DNA of 64,000 nucleotides, taken from assembly GCA_003451585.1 (NCBI GenBank), contig DMEU01000002.1, positions 32,796 through 96,795 on the forward strand, in the 5' to 3' direction. A model generated the notes under the pieces. It was not told the origin of the DNA. It saw only the letters and a program-made list of their open reading frames with translations, and did not search any database. This document shows positions 57,733-64,000 of this stretch, piece by piece; position 1 is the stretch's first letter; each line of letters starts with the position of its first letter. This DNA is from Candidatus Omnitrophota bacterium. GTDB taxonomy: Bacteria; Omnitrophota; Gorgyraeia; Velamenicoccales; Velamenicoccaceae. Both the position numbers and the translations under genes were made by a program.

Positions 57733-59142
57733 TTAAGCCCCTTGTATGATCTTTGCAGCCGCGATAATGGCTTGTTTTAATGGCCCGAGTGTTATGAAGC
57801 CCAGCGTGCATATCGGCAAAAGCAGGAACAGGTACGCTAATTTTAAATTCAGAGGTTCCTTTACCTCGGGCATATCAGCCGGTGCGTTTCCAAAAAGGAC
57901 CGCAGCGAAGTGGTGTATCATGGCACCAAAGGCCACTACTATGAATGTCAATAATAGGCCCGTGGCTAGATGTGCCCCGCTTAAGTATGCACCGGCGATG
58001 ATCATTATTTCGCTGAAAAAAATAGAAAACGGAGGAGATCCGGTTAAGGCAAAAACGCCTAAAAGAAGGATCGCCCCGGTCAACGGCATTGTTTTTAAAA
58101 CGCCCCTTATGGCATGGATGTTGTTTTTGTGATAGGCGCTGACGACGTTGCCGGCGCCGAAGAACATAAGGGATTTTGTGGTAGCGTGGTTGAATATATG
58201 TAGCAGCGCGCCTGTTATTCCAAGAGTGCTGCCTATGCCTAGGCCTACACATATGATGCCTATATGCTCTATGCTGCTATAGGCGAGCAATCTCTTGATA
58301 TCTTTTTGCACCAGCAGGAAGCCGCAGGCGACAGCCATGGAGATAAGCCCGAACATTATCAAAAGGGAATTCATATAAGCGGCGCCGTGGTTTTGGTTGA
58401 CTATGATGCCGAACCTTAATATCGCGTATATCGCTGTTTTTAGCAGTACTCCTGAAAGCATGGCGCTTATTGGCGCTATAGCCTGGCTGTGCGCGTCAGG
58501 AAGCCAGGTGTGCATTGGCGCCAATCCGGCCTTGGTACCGTAACCCACCAGGATAAGGATGAAGGCGACCTTGAGGATATTTTTGTCCATCTGCGGCGCC
58601 AGCCTTGACATATCCGTCCAATTAAGGCTTTTTAACCCCGTGCCTGAGTGAAGGGCATAAGAAAAAAGTATGGTGCCTAATAAGGCCAGTATGATGCCGA
58701 CAGAGCAGATGATGATGTATTTCCATGCGGCTTCGACCGACCGTTTGGTGTTATAGAAGCCGACCAAAAAAGCCGATATGAGGGTTGTCATCTCTATCGC
58801 CACCCAGAGCATCCCGAGGTTGTCTACCAGTGTGACCAGGAACATGGATGCGGCAAAAAGATTGAAAAGCAGATAATAGAGCCGGCCTTTATTTGTTGTG
58901 ATGTCCCCGTCTTCTATCCGCAGGGCAATATAGTTTATGGAGTATAGCGAAGCAGCGAAGTTGACCACAGCCGTGACAAAAATAAAAAAGGAGCTGAGCG
59001 CGTCAATATGTATGAATCCAAATAATGAGATGTTGGCTCCGGGTGAGGACATGCGCGCCAGAGAAAATGAGCTCAAGGAAAGGATAATAAGATGCCCCAG
59101 AGAGTTCAGCTTCCCTATCGTCTTTAATCCGTCCGTCTTCAT
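57733..59142 (-). CDS. hyfF: Antiporter-like membrane subunit (HyfF/NuoN-type)
   Basis: 469 residues with about 14 spans. The conserved ion-channel residues are visible: Glu in AIEMTTLISAFLVG, Lys in GYGTKAGLAPMHTWLPDAHS and Lys in VQKDIKRLLAYSSIEHIGI, plus HIFNHATTKSLMFFGAGNV. Related to Mrp antiporter and complex I pumping subunits; probably moves protons or sodium. Lies 1 bp from the large-subunit gene. Confidence 0.92.
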   Translation of the reverse strand: MKTDGLKTIGKLNSLGHLIILSLSSFSLARMSSPGANISLFGFIHIDALSSFFIFVTAVVNFAASLYSINYIALRIEDGDITTNKGRLYYLLFNLFAASMFLVTLVDNLGMLWVAIEMTTLISAFLVGFYNTKRSVEAAWKYIIICSVGIILALLGTILFSYALHSGTGLKSLNWTDMSRLAPQMDKNILKVAFILILVGYGTKAGLAPMHTWLPDAHSQAIAPISAMLSGVLLKTAIYAILRFGIIVNQNHGAAYMNSLLIMFGLISMAVACGFLLVQKDIKRLLAYSSIEHIGIICVGLGIGSTLGITGALLHIFNHATTKSLMFFGAGNVVSAYHKNNIHAIRGVLKTMPLTGAILLLGVFALTGSPPFSIFFSEIMIIAGAYLSGAHLATGLLLTFIVVAFGAMIHHFAAVLFGNAPADMPEVKEPLNLKLAYLFLLLPICTLGFITLGPLKQAIIAAAKIIQGA

Positions 59143-59152
59143 GTAACCTGCC

Positions 59153-59788
59153 CTACCCTTTTAATTCAGTTAATTTGTGTACGTCGATATGCGTAAACAG
59201 CTTGTTGATCTTGTATACAAAAATACCGAGTATTATCATGCTTATAAGGACATCGAAGAATATGGATATCTCTACGAAGAATGGCATGCCGCCGGATACC
59301 AGGGCAGCCAATAAAAAAGCACCATTTTCCATGACGAGCAGGCCGATGATCTGTGTTAACGCCTTCATGCGGAATATCATCAGGAAACCGCCTGTTAATA
59401 TTACGCTGAGCGCAACGGTAAACATGAAGCTTTGCGTTTCGCCTGCCGCCGGCAGGGTCTGTCTTGAAAAGGCCCATGAAACATACGTAAAGACAAGGGC
59501 GCAGACCAAAGAGAGCTGGGTGTTTATGAAGAGGCCAATGTTCTCGTTTGCTTTGATGCGCCGCACGATCCGCAGCAATAAATGCGGTATCGCGATAACT
59601 TTTAGCAAAAATAAAAGTATGCTGACGCACAAAAGTTCTACGCTGTTCTCATGCCTGGCCGCAAGAAATGTGGCCAGAGAAAGAAAGAAAGACTGATAAC
59701 GGAAACTTTGGATAAGCGTCGGCAGTCTTTTGGCGATGGCCATCATGTATGTGGACGCTAGTATCGCAAACAAAATTGAAAATTGCAT
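59153..59788 (-). CDS. hyfE: HyfE-like membrane subunit
   Basis: 211 residues with six or seven spans. The C-terminal part (GGFLMIFRMKALTQIIGLLV and ENGAFLLAALVSGGMPFFVE) resembles NuoK-type helices that carry a membrane Glu of the proton path, and LLLRIVRRIKANENIGLFIN is typical of HyfE. Precedes the HyfF-like gene by 10 bp and follows the HyfC-like gene by 3 bp. Confidence 0.88.
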   Translation of the reverse strand: MQFSILFAILASTYMMAIAKRLPTLIQSFRYQSFFLSLATFLAARHENSVELLCVSILLFLLKVIAIPHLLLRIVRRIKANENIGLFINTQLSLVCALVFTYVSWAFSRQTLPAAGETQSFMFTVALSVILTGGFLMIFRMKALTQIIGLLVMENGAFLLAALVSGGMPFFVEISIFFDVLISMIILGIFVYKINKLFTHIDVHKLTELKG

Positions 59789-59791
59789 TTT

Positions 59792-60712
59792 TTAGGCTCC
59801 TAAAGCTGCGGCTACCGTAGCCATGACTGCAAGCGCGAATGAGAATAAGAGGAAATCAGCTGCCCTGAAAAGCCGCATTTTGGCGATCGAGACCTCTATG
59901 ATCGCCACGCAGGCGGCTATTCCGGATATTTTGGCCAAGATCATAAGCATATTCATGAATAATTGGGCGTATGTCGTGGAATATTGGATCGGCGTAGGCC
60001 ATAAAACATTGGCGATAATGGCAAAAAATATGAATTGTTTAAGGTATGAGGCATATTCGATCATGGCCAGGCGCGGCCCGCTGTATTCTAAGACCATGGC
60101 TTCATGTATCATGGTCAATTCCAGATGTGTCTCCTGATTGTCGATAGGTATACGCGATGTTTCAGCCAGGGTTGCCATTAAGATGGCAGCCCCGGCTAAG
60201 ATAGTCGAAACAGATGCCGCCGGGATGTTGAGCAGCATTTCCGTGTTAGTCGTGGCAGTCTTTAAGGATATGGCGAAAAGGCTTAAAAAAAGGACCGGTT
60301 CGACCATGCTCGAAATAAACATCTCGCGTGAAGAACCCATGCCGCCGAAGGCGCTGGCTGTATCAAGGCCTGCCAGGCTAAGAAAAAACCTGCCTAGAGC
60401 AAGGATGAAGATGAAGACGAAAATATCTCCTGTATATTGCGCGTAACCTGCCGGGACGAAAATAGGGATTAGCATTGAAGCCGCGATAACGCAAGACAGT
60501 ACCACCATGGGCGCTGCTTTAAATATCCATGAGGCATTTTGCGATACGACCTCTCCTTTAAGAAGCAGTTTGGCAAGGTTGTAGTAAGGCTGTGTTATAC
60601 TGGGCCCTTTTCTCATCCGCAGGTAATTTTTTATTTTAGTGATCAGGCCGCCAGCCAAAGGGGCGGCTGTCAGAAAGATCGCCCATTGCGCTATTAAGAG
60701 TATGATCTCCAT
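59792..60712 (-). CDS. hyfC: HyfC/NuoH-like membrane subunit
   Basis: 306 residues, about eight spans. ITKIKNYLRMRKGPSITQPY, LGRFFLSLAGLDTASAFGGM and SREMFISSMVEP match the quinone-site subunit family; PIDNQETHLELTMIHEAMVL holds the conserved acidic residues at the junction with the hydrophilic arm. It anchors the peripheral arm to the membrane. Adjacent to the HyfB-like gene (3 bp). Confidence 0.93.
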   Translation of the reverse strand: MEIILLIAQWAIFLTAAPLAGGLITKIKNYLRMRKGPSITQPYYNLAKLLLKGEVVSQNASWIFKAAPMVVLSCVIAASMLIPIFVPAGYAQYTGDIFVFIFILALGRFFLSLAGLDTASAFGGMGSSREMFISSMVEPVLFLSLFAISLKTATTNTEMLLNIPAASVSTILAGAAILMATLAETSRIPIDNQETHLELTMIHEAMVLEYSGPRLAMIEYASYLKQFIFFAIIANVLWPTPIQYSTTYAQLFMNMLMILAKISGIAACVAIIEVSIAKMRLFRAADFLLFSFALAVMATVAAALGA

Positions 60713-60715
60713 ATG

Positions 60716-62554
60716 TTAGAACCTGTCCTTAAAAATGAGCAGTAAAATTATAGTTATAAAAATATAGCCTATATAAATATGTATGCTTCCGGCCTGCATC
60801 CTCTTGATTAATTCTGCTGAGCCGAAGATAGCATTCAAAAAAGGTTTGTAGGCATATTTTTTGAAAATGGACGTCGTGCCGGTCTCGTAAGAAAATGATT
60901 TAACATGGTAGAATGACTCCCATATTTTTTTAGTTCTTCTGTGGGGCAGCAGGAAGAAACTGAAAAGTATGCGGAAAGGTTTAGAATATGCGGTGGCGGT
61001 GTATTCGTTACGGGCCCCCAGTTTGTAATATCCGCAGTCCCATGTGTTATATATTATATTTTTCCTGCGGCACAAAATAAAATAGATAGCTGATCCGGCC
61101 ACCAGCATGATCGTTGACAGGACGGCTGCAATGGCAGGGGTAGATAAATATATTCCTTTCGATGCCCAAGGGGTGACGGTCAGATTATTTACGGTGAAAT
61201 TCATGGCGTCTGTGTTTATGCCTGTAATGTGCCCGCAGATAGACGTCAGCTTGCGGATAATAAAGCATGCCCCAAAACTGAAGACAAAGATCAAGATGGA
61301 TAAAAAGAGCATGCCCAGTTTCATAGCGGCCGGGCTTTTTTTAGCATCCTGGGAATGTTTGCTCCTGGGTAAGCCTAAGAATGTTATTCCGAATGCCTTT
61401 ACAAAACATGCGGCAGCCAGCCCGCTGGTGAGGGCTAAAATGGCCGCGCACAATCCGAAGAGTACCTTTATTCCGCCGTTCCCCTGCGTGGCGCCAAGGA
61501 AAAATGTTTGGAAGGTCAGCCATTCGCTGAGAAAACCGTTTAAAGGCGGGAGACCGGCTATGGCCACAGAGCCTACGAGAAATGTGCCTGCCGTGTAAGG
61601 CATTCTGTGGATAAGCCCTCCCTGTTTTTCTATGTTGAGCGTTCCTGTAGCGTGGTAAATACTGCCGCTGCCTAAGAATAAAAGGCCTTTGAATATGGCA
61701 TGGTTGATAAGATGGTACAGGCCGGCTATTAAGCTCAATACCGCCAGCATCGTCCATCCTTTGCTCAAGAAGAACATACATGCGCCTACCCCGAATAATA
61801 TGATCCCCATGTTTTCGATGCTGGAATACGCAAGCAGTTTTTTTATATTGTTCTCCATAAGGGCGTAAATAATGCCTACCAGGCAAGATATTGCCGCCAA
61901 GATCATTATAAGTATGCCCCACCAGGTAGTATCGGCGCCTAGTATTGTGATGATGAACCGCAGTATTCCATAAACAGCTGTTTTTATCATGACCCCTGAC
62001 ATTAGGCTCGAGATGTGGCTTGGGGCCTGGGGGTGGGCATACGGGAGCCATATGTGTAGAGGGACGATGCCTGCTTTCGTGCCGAACCCTATAAGTAAAA
62101 ATATGAAGATGATGTTTTTTGTCTGCGCCGGCATCGTCTGGCATGCAATCTTTATGGCCTGGAAATCAAAAGAGCCGGCAAAGCGGTAAAACATAAGGAA
62201 AGCGGCTATCAGAAAAGCGGTGCCCGCGTGCGTCATAATGACATAAATAGTCGCAGCTTGTATGGACAACTCGTTTTCCCGTTCGAATAGGACCAAAAAG
62301 TATGAAGTAAGGGACATGATCTCCCAGGCTACAAGAAAGGCAAAGGCGTGATCTAGAGTGACTACCGCCGCCATTGAAAGCACGAAAGCAGCGAACAAAA
62401 TGTGCCCTTCGATCCTTTTGGAGCGCGGGTATCTTTCCAGGTATCCTATGGAATATACAAATGCCGGCAGGGCGACAACGGCGATCACGGCTAGAAAAAA
62501 CAGTGACAGCGGGTCGTGTAAAAATGAGATAGGTGAGTCCAGAAAATATGCCAT
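60716..62554 (-). CDS. hyfB: Antiporter-like membrane subunit (HyfB/NuoL-type)
   Basis: 612 residues, about 15 spans plus a C-terminal extension. Channel residues are Glu in LVAWEIMSLTSYFL, Lys in GFGTKAGIVPLHIWLPYAHP and Lys in NNIKKLLAYSSIENMG, with HLINHAIFKGLLFLGSGSIY behind. The C-terminal ~100 residues (CGYYKLGARNEYTATAYSKP, a basic loop, then a last span) match HyfB. First gene of the operon, behind a consensus promoter. Confidence 0.94.
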   Translation of the reverse strand: MAYFLDSPISFLHDPLSLFFLAVIAVVALPAFVYSIGYLERYPRSKRIEGHILFAAFVLSMAAVVTLDHAFAFLVAWEIMSLTSYFLVLFERENELSIQAATIYVIMTHAGTAFLIAAFLMFYRFAGSFDFQAIKIACQTMPAQTKNIIFIFLLIGFGTKAGIVPLHIWLPYAHPQAPSHISSLMSGVMIKTAVYGILRFIITILGADTTWWGILIMILAAISCLVGIIYALMENNIKKLLAYSSIENMGIILFGVGACMFFLSKGWTMLAVLSLIAGLYHLINHAIFKGLLFLGSGSIYHATGTLNIEKQGGLIHRMPYTAGTFLVGSVAIAGLPPLNGFLSEWLTFQTFFLGATQGNGGIKVLFGLCAAILALTSGLAAACFVKAFGITFLGLPRSKHSQDAKKSPAAMKLGMLFLSILIFVFSFGACFIIRKLTSICGHITGINTDAMNFTVNNLTVTPWASKGIYLSTPAIAAVLSTIMLVAGSAIYFILCRRKNIIYNTWDCGYYKLGARNEYTATAYSKPFRILFSFFLLPHRRTKKIWESFYHVKSFSYETGTTSIFKKYAYKPFLNAIFGSAELIKRMQAGSIHIYIGYIFITIILLLIFKDRF

Positions 62555-62588
62555 ACGGTTACTTTACCTTACCCATAAAAATGCAATT

Positions 62589-62617
62589 ATTCTAGGCTTG
62601 ATTCATTCCAATGTCAA
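62589..62617 (-). promoter_or_regulatory. Sigma-70 promoter of the Ehr-like operon
   Basis: Perfect TTGACA (62612-62617), a 17-bp spacer and TAGAAT (62589-62594) on the minus strand, about 28 nt before the HyfB-like ATG. It faces away from the diguanylate cyclase promoter 25 bp to the right, so a single regulator could control both. Confidence 0.85.
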
Positions 62618-62642
62618 TAATAATCCATGGCGGTGCGTTGGC

Positions 62643-62671
62643 TTGACTTTGGGGTTGGTATGTGCTAATTT
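62643..62671 (+). promoter_or_regulatory. Sigma-70 promoter of the diguanylate cyclase gene
   Basis: TTGACT (62643-62648), a 17-bp spacer and TAATTT (62666-62671). The ATG begins 6 bp after the -10 box, so the expected mRNA start coincides with the start codon. Confidence 0.72.
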
Positions 62672-62677
62672 AGCAGC

Positions 62678-63868
62678 ATGGAAAAGCCGGAGCAGCAGAA
62701 TATAGAACTCGATGAATTGAGCAAGGCCAGGCAGGAGCTTTCTACGCTCTTTGAGATCTCCAATGCCATGCATAAGACCTTAGATTTAGAGCAGATCTTG
62801 TTCATTATCTTGACCGGGGTCACATCCCATTCAGGGCTTGGTTTTAACCGGGCCATGCTTCTTTTACTGGATAGCCAGGGAAAGTACCTTGAAGGCATGA
62901 TAGGTATCGGGCCGGACAACGGCGAAGAGGCCAAGCGTATCTGGTCGCTTATCGATGAGCAGAAGATGGACTTGGACGGCCTGGTAGATTCTTACTCTTT
63001 TTCCAGGCAGCTTTTGAACAATTCACGTTTTTTCAATCAGGTAAAAGGCTTGAAGATACCGGTTAAAGAACCTGAAGGCGGCATATTGGCCAAGGCATTC
63101 TGCGACGGCATGCCTTTTCATATCAAAAAGGAAAATTTCGGGTCTTTCCCAGGAGACCCCCTCCTTGCTATCTTTACTTCCGATGAGTTCGTTGTAGTGC
63201 CTCTTAAGGCCAAAGATATATCTATCGGCCTGATAGTCGCAGATAATATTTTTACGCGGCGCTCGATCACAAAGGACGACATCCGCATACTTATGACTTT
63301 CGCAAACCAGGCAGGGATGGCCATAGAGAACTCCCAGCTCTATGAAAAGGCCGTTGTAAGGGCGCACAAAGACTCTTTGACCGACCTTTGGAACCATGGC
63401 TACTTCCAGTTTTTCTTTGAAGACAAACTCAGGCACGCTAAAAACCATGTCTCATACCTGAGTATCATCATGGTAGATATAGATAATTTTAAGAATTATA
63501 ACGATACATGGGGCCATCAGAAGGGCGATGAGATCTTAGCTAAGATCTCAAAGGTTATAGTCGATTCTTCCCGTAAAGTCGATTGTGTCTGCCGTTATGG
63601 CGGAGAAGAGTTTGCCATCGTTCTCCCTAATGCCACGAAAAAAGATGCAAGCATCATTGCCGGAAGGATACGTGCTAATATCGAACAATACCACTTTATC
63701 CCTGAGCCGGGGCATCCTGAGCAGAGGATCACGGTGAGCTTAGGTGTGGCTTCTTTTCCTGAAGACGGAAATAATAAGGATGAGTTGATCCGCGCCGCGG
63801 ACTCCGCCCTTTACGAGGCCAAGCGCACAGGCAAGAATAAAGTCTGTACCGCCTACATAAAAAGCTAA
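62678..63868 (+). CDS. GAF / GGDEF diguanylate cyclase
   Basis: 396 residues, cytoplasmic. A short coiled-coil start (ELDELSKARQELSTLFEISN) leads into a GAF domain (about 20-225) and a C-terminal GGDEF domain (DSLTDLWNHGYFQFFFED, VDIDNFKNYNDTWGHQKGDE, CRYGGEEFAIVLPN). The active-site motif is GGEEF, which is catalytically competent in other enzymes, so it probably makes c-di-GMP. It is one of only two plus-strand genes in the window and diverges from the Ehr-like operon. Confidence 0.92.
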   Translation: MEKPEQQNIELDELSKARQELSTLFEISNAMHKTLDLEQILFIILTGVTSHSGLGFNRAMLLLLDSQGKYLEGMIGIGPDNGEEAKRIWSLIDEQKMDLDGLVDSYSFSRQLLNNSRFFNQVKGLKIPVKEPEGGILAKAFCDGMPFHIKKENFGSFPGDPLLAIFTSDEFVVVPLKAKDISIGLIVADNIFTRRSITKDDIRILMTFANQAGMAIENSQLYEKAVVRAHKDSLTDLWNHGYFQFFFEDKLRHAKNHVSYLSIIMVDIDNFKNYNDTWGHQKGDEILAKISKVIVDSSRKVDCVCRYGGEEFAIVLPNATKKDASIIAGRIRANIEQYHFIPEPGHPEQRITVSLGVASFPEDGNNKDELIRAADSALYEAKRTGKNKVCTAYIKS

Positions 63869-63887
63869 CTCCCAAGTAATCCCGTAT

Positions 63888-63986
63888 CTAAATACCCTCG
63901 TTTTGCTTTAATAGCCCATTATAGCCTCCCAAAGCCGCTTCCGGCATTTTTTCCGTCTCCGGTGTCCTTTTGCGCTTCGCGCCCAT
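63888..63986 (-). CDS. Possible short reading frame at the window edge
   Basis: An ATG-initiated frame of 32 codons (MGAKRKRTPETEKMPEAALG, then GYNGLLKQNEGI) runs leftward and stays open upstream toward the window end, so it might be the tail of a gene starting outside. No ribosome site or family motif is seen. The rest of 63869-64000 shows nothing recognisable. Very uncertain. Confidence 0.2.
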   Translation of the reverse strand: MGAKRKRTPETEKMPEAALGGYNGLLKQNEGI

Positions 63987-64000
63987 AAAAAAATACCTAA

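Noticed and set aside
61341..62144. A 267-codon minus-strand frame inside the HyfB-like gene
   Set aside because: Out-of-frame shadow rich in His/Arg/Pro, while the HyfB-like frame has all family motifs.
1..64000. CRISPR array, prophage or insertion sequence
   Set aside because: No regularly spaced repeats, cas, integrase or transposase genes were seen; the repeats present are palindromic or tRNA-linked.

Overview
The window looks like a chromosomal segment of a diderm bacterium of the PVC superphylum, most likely Candidatus Omnitrophota. Three things point there: a PVC-type small basic protein beginning MSIHPSL (TIGR04137-like, 2242-2502), ADP-heptose genes together with TonB-dependent outer-membrane uptake, and very dense single-strand gene packing. 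This taxonomic call is inference; no 16S gene is present. Nearly every gene is on the minus strand. The exceptions are a truncated GspB-like gene at the left edge and a diguanylate cyclase near the right edge.

Layout, left to right (minus-strand transcription runs right to left). 1-8600: end of a type II secretion GspB-like gene, then aroB, a site-2 protease, the small basic protein, a SPOR protein, an HD-GYP protein, dGTPase, HIT hydrolase, phosphodiesterase, an archaeal-type ATPase and an NlpD-like degenerate LytM protein. 8600-13400: tRNA-Gly with a 3'-end duplication, then thiC/thiE/thiD2, heptose genes rfaE2 and gmhA, and a phosphofructokinase with the sequence signature of PPi use. 13478-20860: one long operon opening with rpsU behind a consensus promoter and running through a TIM-barrel protein, Memo-like, DUF1844, Trm112-like, aroQ, pepP, efp, accB, accC, asp23 and amaP. 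20874-22220: small genes and gene remnants.

22381-32552 is a vitamin B12 regulon: tonB, btuB (own cobalamin riboswitch), cobS, cobT, a radical SAM enzyme with a short one-cysteine peptide gene (CbpB/CbpA-like), cobU, cobC, btuD, btuC and btuF (second cobalamin riboswitch plus terminator and promoter). The set covers corrinoid capture, inner-membrane import and lower-ligand assembly; no corrin-ring synthesis gene is present here. 32632-35441: protein-isoaspartate methyltransferase, MscS channel, nitroreductase and an unrecognised protein.

35618-48081 is a housekeeping superoperon: plsY, pgsA, lepB, lepA, cmk, tyrA, DAHP synthase, hisC, pheA, scpB, ruvA, ruvC, yebC, the RNase P RNA, an RNase H and a C4 zinc-ribbon protein. 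Upstream lie tRNA-Val and a CAU tRNA, with unusual tRNA-associated repeats. 48659-55607: a MshEN-PilZ protein, a UbiA-type prenyltransferase, rpoD, dnaG, a Nif3-like protein and cvpA.

55630-62617 encodes a hydrogenase-4/complex-I-like membrane complex (HyfB, C, E, F, fused NuoC/large subunit, HyfI order). Its large subunit has lost the visible [NiFe] cysteine ligands, which is the hallmark of Ehr (energy-converting hydrogenase related) complexes. It is divergently transcribed from a GAF-GGDEF diguanylate cyclase. The most notable items are this Ehr-like complex, the B12-regulon RiPP-like pair, and miniature insertions and fold-backs at tRNA 3' ends.
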